DNA of 5,745 bases, from positions 1-5,745 of the forward strand of contig CAKRTY010000112.1 in NCBI GenBank assembly GCA_934402125.1, written 5' to 3'. This document shows positions 1 to 4,903 of this stretch, piece by piece. This DNA comes from an uncultured Anaerosacchariphilus sp. (GTDB taxonomy: Bacteria; Bacillota; Clostridia; Lachnospirales; Lachnospiraceae). The first letter of the stretch is position 1. The number at the start of each line of letters is the position of its first letter. A model generated the notes under the pieces. It did not search any database, was not told the DNA's origin, and saw nothing but the letters and a program-made list of their open reading frames with translations. The position numbers and the translations under genes were made by a program.

Positions 1-4
1 GCAT

Positions 5-77
5 GCTGGAATAGCTCAGTTGGTAGAGCACTTCACTCGTAATGAAGGGGTCGTCGGTTCAAGTCCGATTTCCAGCT
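5..77 (+). tRNA. tRNA-Thr, anticodon CGT
   Basis: A complete cloverleaf can be drawn. The 7-bp acceptor stem is GCTGGAA (5-11) with TTCCAGC (70-76). The D stem is GCTC/GAGC (14-17/26-29) with an AGTTGGTA loop. The anticodon stem is CTTCA/TGAAG (31-35/43-47) around loop CTCGTAA, which puts anticodon CGT at 38-40. The variable loop has 5 nt, and the T stem is GTCGG/CCGAT (53-57/65-69) with loop TTCAAGT. Anticodon CGT reads the threonine codon ACG. The discriminator base is T77, and CCA is not encoded (TGGA follows), so the 3' end must be added by CCA transferase. A terminator follows 13 nt downstream. The upstream promoter lies outside the window, and the gene could be the last of a tRNA cluster. 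Confidence 0.96.
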
Positions 78-90
78 GGATACAAAAGAA

Positions 91-121
91 GCCTTGAGGA
101 ACAATTCCTCAGGGCTTTTTT
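91..121. terminator. Bidirectional rho-independent terminator between tRNA-Thr and exoA
   Basis: An 11-bp stem (91-101 with 105-115, one G-T wobble) closes a tiny CAA loop and is followed on the + strand by six T residues (116-121). That suits termination of the tRNA transcript. On the minus strand the same stem is followed by TTCTTTT, a usable U-rich tract, and it begins 12 bp past the exoA stop. It therefore probably ends both convergent transcripts. Confidence 0.88.
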
Positions 122-126
122 CGTCC

Positions 127-879
127 TTACTTCAGATCCAGCTCCACCGGGCAGTGATCCGAACCGAAAATCTCCGTGTGAATGGAGGCGTTTTCCAGCC
201 GGTCCTTCAGCCGTTCGGATACAATAAAATAATCAATACGCCACCCTGCGTTCTTTTCACGGGCGCGGAAGCGGTAGGACCACCAGGAGTAGACGCCCTC
301 GGCGTCCGGATAGAAATACCGGAAGGTATCCACAAAGCCGGAGCTTAGGACCGTAGTCATTTTTGCCCGTTCCTCGTCTGTAAATCCGGCATTTTTTCGG
401 TTGGTCTTCGGGTTTTTCAGGTCAATCTCCTGATGGGCCACATTCAGATCCCCGCAGTAGATTACAGGTTTCTTCTTGTCCAGGCTTTGGATATAAGCGA
501 GAAAATCATCTTCCCACTGCATCCGGTAATCCAGACGCTTCAACCCTTCCTGAGAGTTGGGGGTGTAGACAGTCACCAGATAATAGTCCTCAAATTCCAG
601 GGTAATGACCCGGCCCTCGTGGTCGTGCTCTTCAACGCCGATTCCGTAGGTGACGCTTAAGGGCTCTTTTCTGGTAAATACAGCCGTACCGCTGTAGCCC
701 TTTTTCTCGGCGTAATTCCAATACTGATGATAGCCGGGCAGATTGAGCGTAATCTGTCCCTCCTGAAGCTTGGTTTCCTGCAGACAGAAAATGTCGGCAT
801 TAAGCTTCTCAAAATCTTCCATAAAATTTTTCCCGACACAGGCCCGAAGCCCGTTCACATTCCAGGAAATCAGTTTCAT
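127..879 (-). CDS. exoA: Exodeoxyribonuclease III (AP endonuclease, ExoA/Xth family)
   Basis: The 250-aa protein belongs to the Mg-dependent endonuclease/exonuclease/phosphatase fold and has the normal length for bacterial ExoA. Visible family motifs are N-terminal ISWNVNG with Asn7, LQETK with metal ligand Glu35, VYTPN with Tyr105, GDLNVAH with Asp144 and Asn146, GWRIDYF with Asp216, and C-terminal SDHCPV with Asp241-His242. All catalytic and metal-binding positions are present, so the enzyme should be active. The family cuts DNA 5' to abasic sites in base-excision repair and removes 3' blocking groups and nucleotides from duplex DNA in the cytoplasm. The ATG at 879 is supported by an AGGAGG site (885-890 on the complement) 5 nt upstream. 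The gene is alone, convergent with tRNA-Thr and divergent from argS. The N-terminal match is complete, so no upstream start is needed. Confidence 0.95.
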   Translation of the reverse strand: MKLISWNVNGLRACVGKNFMEDFEKLNADIFCLQETKLQEGQITLNLPGYHQYWNYAEKKGYSGTAVFTRKEPLSVTYGIGVEEHDHEGRVITLEFEDYYLVTVYTPNSQEGLKRLDYRMQWEDDFLAYIQSLDKKKPVIYCGDLNVAHQEIDLKNPKTNRKNAGFTDEERAKMTTVLSSGFVDTFRYFYPDAEGVYSWWSYRFRAREKNAGWRIDYFIVSERLKDRLENASIHTEIFGSDHCPVELDLK

Positions 880-902
880 AGGAGCCTCCTTGCAGAAAAG
901 AT

Positions 903-931
903 TTGATCTTTTCTTGTATTTTACATATAAT
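903..931 (+). promoter_or_regulatory. Predicted sigma-A promoter for argS
   Basis: A -35 TTGATC (903-908) and a perfect -10 TATAAT (926-931) are separated by exactly 17 bp. The predicted start is near 938, giving an 86-nt leader before the argS ATG. A second, weaker candidate overlaps downstream: TTTACA (920-925) and TATAAT (941-946) with a short 15-bp spacer. The leader shows no T-box sequence, so tRNA-sensing control of argS is not evident. Confidence 0.65.
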
Positions 932-938
932 AGATGTT

Positions 939-967
939 ATTATAATAATTCTGCGGAAGAATGTAAA
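939..967 (-). promoter_or_regulatory. Predicted sigma-A promoter for exoA
   Basis: Read on the complement, TTTACA (962-967) and a perfect TATAAT (939-944) are separated by 17 bp. The predicted start is near 932, giving a leader of about 53 nt before the exoA ATG at 879. The site faces the argS promoter across only 7 bp, so the two polymerase footprints would overlap. Confidence 0.62.
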
Positions 968-1023
968 GAAGCGCAGGAAAAGCATTATAAACAAAAGAAC
1001 AAGGATAGAGGAGAAGAAATTTT

Positions 1024-2790
1024 ATGGAGAAGTTACTGGATCGGATTACCGCAGCGGTATCCGAAGCCTTTGTAAACTGCGGCTATGAGGCCGAGTACGG
1101 AAAGGTAACCATTTCCAACCGGCCGGATCTGTGCGAGTATCAGTGTAATGGCGCCATGGCAGGCGCGAAGAAGTATCACTGCGCGCCCATTCAGATTGCC
1201 ACAAAGGTGGCGGAGAGCCTGAAGGATCAGGAACTGTTTTCCGAGGTGGACGCGGTGAATCCCGGCTTTCTGAATCTGAAGCTCAGTCCCGCGTATGTGC
1301 AGGAATACCTGCAGGCTATGGCAGATGATGAGCGCCTGGGCTGCGACAGAACAGAGAATCCGAAGACCATTATCATTGACTACGGCGGACCCAACGTGGC
1401 GAAGCCGCTGCATGTGGGACATCTCCGCTCTGCCATCATCGGTGAGAGCGTGAAGCGTCTGGGACGCTTCGTGGGCCACAACGTGACCGGCGATATCCAT
1501 CTGGGCGACTGGGGTCTGCAGATGGGACTGATTATCACAGAGCTGAAGGAGCGCAAGCCGGACCTGGTATATTTTGATGAAAATTACACAGGTGAGTATC
1601 CGACCGAGGCGCCTTTTACCATTTCCGAGCTGGAGGAGATCTATCCGGCAGCCAGCGCCCGGTCCAAGGAGGACGAGGCCTACAAGGAGCAGGCGATGCA
1701 CGCCACCTATCTGGTGCAGCATGGCCACAGAGGCTATCAGGCTATCCTGCAGCACATCTTAAATGTGTCTGTGACCGACCTGAAGCGCAATTACGCGAAC
1801 CTGAATGTGGAGTTCGATCTGTGGAAGGGTGAGTCCGACGCGCAGCCTTATATCCCGGATATGGTAGAGAAGCTGAAAAAGGAAGGCTTCGCATACGAGA
1901 GCGAGGGCGCGCTGGTAGTAGACGTCAAGGAAGACACTGACACCAAGGAGGTTCCGCCCTGTATGATTCTCAAGTCTGACGGAGCGTCCCTGTATACCAC
2001 CACCGACCTGGCAACCCTGGTAGAGCGCCGGAAGCTCTTTGATCCGGACGAGGTTATCTATGTGGTGGATAAGCGTCAGGAGATGCATTTTATCCAGGTA
2101 TTCCGCTGTGCCAAGAAGACAGGCCTGGTGAAGCCGGAGACGGATCTGGAATTCTTAGGCTTTGGTACCATGAACGGCAAGGACGGCAAGCCCTTCAAGA
2201 CCCGTGAGGGCGGCGTGATGCGTCTGGAGTATCTGATTGCCGATATCAACGAAAAGATGTATCAGAAAATCGCGGAAAATCCCGAGATCTCTGAGGAGGA
2301 AGCAAGGGAGACGGCCAGAAAAATCGGTCTTTCCGCCATCAAGTACGGCGACCTGTCCAACCAGGCGTCCAAGGACTATGTCTTTGATATCGACCGCTTT
2401 ACCTCCTTTGAGGGCAATACCGGACCCTATATCCTGTACACTATCGTACGGATTAAGTCCATTCTGAACAAGTATCAGGCCCAGGGTGGCGACCTGACAA
2501 AGGGACGGATTCCGGCAGCGGAAAATGACAGCCAGAAGACGTTGGAGCTGACTCTGGCCCGTTTCAACGGCGCGCTGGAGAATGCCTTCGACGAGCTGGC
2601 GCCCCACAAGGTCTGCGCTTATATCTATGAGCTGGCCAATGCCTTCAACAAGTTTTACCACGAGACGAAGATTCTCGGCGAGGAGAACGAGGAGAAGCGC
2701 GCGGATCTGGTAGCTGTGCTGCAGCTGACCAAGCGGGTACTGGAGACCTGTATTGATGTGCTGGGCTTCGAAGCGCCGGAGAGAATGTAA
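1024..2790 (+). CDS. argS: Arginine--tRNA ligase (ArgRS, class I)
   Basis: The 588-aa protein charges tRNA-Arg with arginine using ATP in the cytoplasm. The order of parts matches ArgRS. An N-terminal additional domain (about 1-115) precedes the class I catalytic core, whose GGPNVAKPLHVGHLRS segment carries the HIGH motif as HVGH at 130-133. GDWG (161-164) and YTTTDLA (324-330) are further family signatures. The region equivalent to KMSKS is the divergent GTMNGKDGKPFKTR (381-394), which is normal because many ArgRS lack a canonical KMSK. The C-terminal helical anticodon-binding (DALR) domain starts around FEGNTGPYILY (463-472), and the protein ends with the family-typical EAPERM. The ATG is preceded by AGAGGAG (1007-1013) 10 nt upstream. 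The gene is monocistronic between its own promoter and a terminator just after the stop. No frameshift or missing segment is seen. Confidence 0.97.
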   Translation: MEKLLDRITAAVSEAFVNCGYEAEYGKVTISNRPDLCEYQCNGAMAGAKKYHCAPIQIATKVAESLKDQELFSEVDAVNPGFLNLKLSPAYVQEYLQAMADDERLGCDRTENPKTIIIDYGGPNVAKPLHVGHLRSAIIGESVKRLGRFVGHNVTGDIHLGDWGLQMGLIITELKERKPDLVYFDENYTGEYPTEAPFTISELEEIYPAASARSKEDEAYKEQAMHATYLVQHGHRGYQAILQHILNVSVTDLKRNYANLNVEFDLWKGESDAQPYIPDMVEKLKKEGFAYESEGALVVDVKEDTDTKEVPPCMILKSDGASLYTTTDLATLVERRKLFDPDEVIYVVDKRQEMHFIQVFRCAKKTGLVKPETDLEFLGFGTMNGKDGKPFKTREGGVMRLEYLIADINEKMYQKIAENPEISEEEARETARKIGLSAIKYGDLSNQASKDYVFDIDRFTSFEGNTGPYILYTIVRIKSILNKYQAQGGDLTKGRIPAAENDSQKTLELTLARFNGALENAFDELAPHKVCAYIYELANAFNKFYHETKILGEENEEKRADLVAVLQLTKRVLETCIDVLGFEAPERM

Positions 2791-2803
2791 AATAGTTAAA
2801 AAT

Positions 2804-2852
2804 GAGTGGCGGAAAGTTCTGAAAATGCAGGATTTTCCGCCACTCTCATTTT
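2804..2852 (+). terminator. Stem-loop terminator after argS
   Basis: A perfect 12-bp stem (2804-2815 with 2834-2845) closes an 18-nt loop and begins 13 nt after the argS stop. The 3' flank is TCTC followed by TTTT, so the U tract is short and slightly displaced. Allowing a 2-nt bulge lets flanking AAAT/ATTT pairs extend the stem. The position and stem strength make termination likely, though the tract is weaker than that of the tRNA terminator. Confidence 0.7.
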
Positions 2853-2919
2853 ATGTCATGTCCATATGCACGCATTTATGCTAAGATAAAACCAGAAAAA
2901 GCAGCAGGAGGACTTCACC

Positions 2920-3852
2920 ATGGAACAGATCAAGACCGGAAAATTCATTGCGGAACTGAGAAAGGAAAAGGGGATGACCCAGGAACAGCTTGGGGCAAAG
3001 CTGGGCGTCAATTCCCGCAGTGTCTCCCGCTGGGAAAATGGTCACGGAATGCCGGATATCTCACTTTTGCTGGAATTGGCGGAGGTGCTGGGAGTAACAG
3101 TGCAGGAGTTGCTGGAGGGAAGCAGGCAGGAAATAGAAAGTGGAAATACCGGAGTCGTGACCTACGAGGGACTGCATACCGTGGTGCAGTATCTGAATCA
3201 GGAGCGGGCAGCATGGAAGAAGCAGATCGATTCCAGCCTGAAATTCAGTCTGCTCTGTGTAGGTACGGCAATGGTTCTGTATATAGTTTTTGAGCTGTGG
3301 TTTGCGTATATGGGAAAAGCTGGAGTCGGTCTGAATGCAGGCGTGTCTTCTTTGTTGCTGATAGGTTTTATCCGCATCCTCCAGTGCCAGCGCATGAATA
3401 AGGACGAGTACGAATTTACTACGGATCAACTGGAAAGCCTGATGGAAAATCAGTGCCCGAAAATGCACACGGCTCAAGAGATGCTGTACTTTTTGAAAAG
3501 CCGCCAGCAGCCGGAGCCGGACGAAAGTAAGTGTGAAAAGATTCTGAAAGCCATTGAAACGGAATTGAAGCCTGGCGAAGCCGTCGAGCTGGTCACCCAG
3601 TACGGCGAATACACCCGAAACGCCCTCCCCATGATGTGGCACCCCATCATCGCCTTCACCGACCACCGCATGATCATCGGCGGCGAGCGTCAGAAGGGCA
3701 TGATCCTGGTGGAGTATGACACCGAAAGCTACGAAAAGGACGACATCCTTTCCAACCGCACCGAATGTGACGGCATTCAATGGGAAATGATCATCGGCAC
3801 GAAGCAGGCGGAGCTTCGGTTTACCATTAAAAAGAAGAAACAGACGCAGTAG
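2920..3852 (+). CDS. Membrane-anchored XRE-type HTH protein with C-terminal bacterial PH-like domain
   Basis: The 310-aa protein has three recognisable parts. Residues about 7-66 form a Cro/C1-type helix-turn-helix: IAELRKEKGMTQEQLGAKLGV, then the recognition segment NSRSVSRWENG (31-41), then PDISLLLELAEVLGVTVQELL. Two hydrophobic stretches, about 108-130 and 137-154, are probable membrane helices in a hairpin. Both the HTH and the C-terminal part would then be cytoplasmic. Residues about 215-305 (LKPGEAVELVTQYGEY, then HPIIAFTDHRMIIGG) resemble bacterial PH domains, where a T-D-K/R-R-L/M-I strand is typical. This domain call is by pattern only. AGGAGG (2906-2911) lies 8 nt before the ATG. 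The gene stands alone between two terminators. It is probably a transcription regulator tethered to the membrane, but its signal and targets are unknown. Codon use changes sharply near residue 218. It could equally be a sensor with a vestigial DNA-binding role. Confidence 0.8.
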   Translation: MEQIKTGKFIAELRKEKGMTQEQLGAKLGVNSRSVSRWENGHGMPDISLLLELAEVLGVTVQELLEGSRQEIESGNTGVVTYEGLHTVVQYLNQERAAWKKQIDSSLKFSLLCVGTAMVLYIVFELWFAYMGKAGVGLNAGVSSLLLIGFIRILQCQRMNKDEYEFTTDQLESLMENQCPKMHTAQEMLYFLKSRQQPEPDESKCEKILKAIETELKPGEAVELVTQYGEYTRNALPMMWHPIIAFTDHRMIIGGERQKGMILVEYDTESYEKDDILSNRTECDGIQWEMIIGTKQAELRFTIKKKKQTQ

Positions 3853-3862
3853 AGCGCAAATA

Positions 3863-3899
3863 AAATGCCGCAGGTTCCACAAAAGAACCCGCGGCATTT
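3863..3899. terminator. Bidirectional terminator between the XRE/PH gene and thiT
   Basis: The stem pairs 3863-3877 with 3885-3899. It has nine perfect outer pairs (AAATGCCGC/GCGGCATTT), one A-C mismatch and five inner pairs (GGTTC/GAACC), closing a CACAAAA loop. On the minus strand the stem is followed by TTTTATTT, a good U tract, and it lies 30 bp past the thiT stop. On the plus strand the T tract is only TTT, so stopping of the XRE/PH transcript would be less efficient. Confidence 0.82.
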
Positions 3900-3929
3900 G
3901 TCGATGAGACAAAATAAGAGGATAAACGC

Positions 3930-4604
3930 TTAATCCGCCACCGCCATCTGCTTCACCTGCGCGAACGCCTTATTCACCGCCGGAATTGCCAGCACAATCA
4001 ACGTAATAGCCGCCTCGCAGCCCAGATAAGAGCCGTTGTAGGCCAGGGAATAAACCGGAGCGCTCATGCCGGATCCTTCCGCGTACATGCCGAAGAAAAT
4101 CAGGCCGGACAGGAACGCGAAGAGGTAGCGGCCCAGGACGCCTACGATGTAGCCTTTCACAAGGCCATTTTTCTTGTTACAGAAGATACCGGAGAGACCC
4201 AGTGCGCCGAAGGCCAGGATATAGTCCGTAATCATCTGGGGCAGGCTGATGATATAAGGGTCGGAGATGAGCTGTAACAGGCCGTAGGCCACGCCGGTCA
4301 TAATACCGGTCCGCAGGCCGTACCAGTAACCGATACAGCAGATGAACAGCATGGAAAACAGGGTAACGGATCCGCCCATGGGAGCCTCAAAAAGCTTCAG
4401 GAAGGACGTGATCATGGCCAGAGCCATGGCAACGGCAGAAAAAACCAGGTGCTTCGTTTTGAATTTCGCCTTGTCTCCGGTGAGATAGCAGGCCAGAATC
4501 AGAAGAACCAGCATCAGGGCCACCAGAGCGCCGTAGCCCAAGCCTGTCAGGTTGTAGATGGTACCGCCGTACTCATCCACCAGTTTCGTAGCAAAAAGTG
4601 ACAT
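3930..4604 (-). CDS. thiT: ThiT, thiamine-specific S component of an ECF transporter
   Basis: The 224-aa, very hydrophobic protein matches the ThiT/YuaJ family. Family-like segments are FEAPMGGSVTLFSMLF (72-87), LISDPYIISLPQMITDYILAFGALGLSGIF (112-141) and GRYLFAFLSGLIFFGMYAEGSGMSAPVYSLAYNGSY (158-193). ThiT binds thiamine at the outer face and works with the shared EcfT membrane subunit and two ATPases, which are encoded elsewhere. Seven helices can be drawn: an extra N-terminal one (about 22-41) and the usual six. The first core helix has overlapping AxxxA spacing (Ala57/61 and Ala59/63), the pattern S components use to dock on EcfT. The ATG at 4604 has AAGGAGG (4612-4618 on the complement) 7 nt upstream. 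Expression should be switched off by TPP through the leader riboswitch, consistent with thiamine salvage. Confidence 0.93.
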   Translation of the reverse strand: MSLFATKLVDEYGGTIYNLTGLGYGALVALMLVLLILACYLTGDKAKFKTKHLVFSAVAMALAMITSFLKLFEAPMGGSVTLFSMLFICCIGYWYGLRTGIMTGVAYGLLQLISDPYIISLPQMITDYILAFGALGLSGIFCNKKNGLVKGYIVGVLGRYLFAFLSGLIFFGMYAEGSGMSAPVYSLAYNGSYLGCEAAITLIVLAIPAVNKAFAQVKQMAVAD

Positions 4605-4647
4605 AAAAAAACCTCCTTAGGTATGAAAAAAATTTCACAGGAGGGGA
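4605..4647 (-). promoter_or_regulatory. Expression platform of the thiT riboswitch: Shine-Dalgarno-sequestering hairpin with U7
   Basis: On the minus strand CCTCCT (4639-4644) can pair with the thiT Shine-Dalgarno AGGAGG (4612-4617). The enclosed TGTGAAA/TTTCATA pairs extend this into a hairpin with a 5-nt bulge. Seven U residues (4605-4611) follow immediately and abut the ATG, so the same structure can hide the ribosome site and resemble an intrinsic terminator. The competing partner is in the aptamer: AGGGGA (4729-4734) can pair with TCCCCT (4642-4647), which overlaps the anti-SD. The model is inference from complementarity: TPP holds AGGGGA in the aptamer and frees the anti-SD, turning thiT off. 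Confidence 0.65.
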
Positions 4648-4654
4648 TACAAAA

Positions 4655-4737
4655 GATGCTTCCTTACGCCGGTACTAACCGGTTCAAGTAATGAGGGTCA
4701 ACACAGAAGTGTATTCTCAGCCTTTGGCTCCCCTAGC
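4655..4737 (-). promoter_or_regulatory. TPP riboswitch (THI element) controlling thiT
   Basis: Read on the complement, the conserved parts occur in order. GGGGAGCC is followed, after an AAA loop, by GGCTGAGA (CTGAGA at 4715-4720). Next is a small ACAC-TTCT-GTGT stem, then GACCCTC (4693-4699), and then the P4/P5 arm ACTTGAACCGG-TTAGT-ACCGGCG with TAAGGA (4662-4689). GGGG (4730-4733) can pair with ACCC as helix P2. The common P4 bases CCU/AGG are CUU/AAG here, a change on both sides that keeps the pairing. P1 is short (GCT with AGC, 4735-4737/4658-4660). The aptamer lies between the thiT promoter and the thiT start, the expected place for feedback by thiamine pyrophosphate. Confidence 0.95.
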
Positions 4738-4758
4738 TTTCGCTATGTGATTAATTTA

Positions 4759-4787
4759 AATATAGAGCAGGCAGAGAAGAAAGTCAA
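4759..4787 (-). promoter_or_regulatory. Predicted sigma-A promoter for the thiT leader
   Basis: On the complement, TTGACT (4782-4787) and TATATT (4759-4764) are separated by 17 bp, close to the vegetative consensus. The predicted start is near 4752, only about 15 nt before the riboswitch P1, giving a leader of roughly 148 nt to the thiT ATG. Confidence 0.8.
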
Positions 4788-4795
4788 GCGTGGAT

Positions 4796-4824
4796 TTGAC
4801 AGGGACAAAGAAGGGGCTTATACT
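4796..4824 (+). promoter_or_regulatory. Predicted sigma-A promoter for the SASA-like hydrolase gene
   Basis: A perfect -35 TTGACA (4796-4801) and -10 TATACT (4819-4824) have an ideal 17-bp spacer. The predicted start is near 4831, leaving a leader of about 73 nt before the ATG at 4904. Its -35 lies 8 bp from the -35 of the divergent thiT promoter, so the two promoters are back to back. In the leader, CTCTGAC (4852-4858) can pair with GTCAAAG (4877-4883) except for one C-A mismatch. No known riboswitch class was recognised there. Confidence 0.82.
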
Positions 4825-4903
4825 TGTAAAATACAAAGCTATAAGGGAGAACTCTGACGGCGAAAGGCTAAACAGGGTCAAAGTATAAGAAACGGAGAAT
4901 ACC

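Noticed and set aside
938..1023. Possible T-box leader for argS
   Set aside because: No T-box consensus (AGGGUGG-type box), specifier stem or terminator hairpin is present in this short leader.
1033..1755. Minus-strand open frame of 240 codons inside argS
   Set aside because: It is a shadow of the argS codons in a clear ArgRS gene. No ribosome site, promoter or family motif supports it.
2855..2905. Promoter for the XRE/PH gene (TATGCT/TAAGAT near 2877-2887)
   Set aside because: Possible -10 boxes exist, but no convincing -35 lies at a 16-18 bp distance. Too weak to list as a site, although the gene probably has its own promoter here.
2853..3293. Plus-strand open frame starting in the argS terminator and overlapping the XRE/PH gene
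   Set aside because: Its start lies at the terminator with no ribosome site, and its translation is low in recognisable structure. The +2920 frame carries a clear HTH.
3061..3912. Minus-strand open frame of 283 codons opposite the XRE/PH gene
   Set aside because: It overlaps almost all of a well-supported coding gene with its own ribosome site. Its translation has no recognisable domain, and it reads through the terminator stem at 3863-3899.
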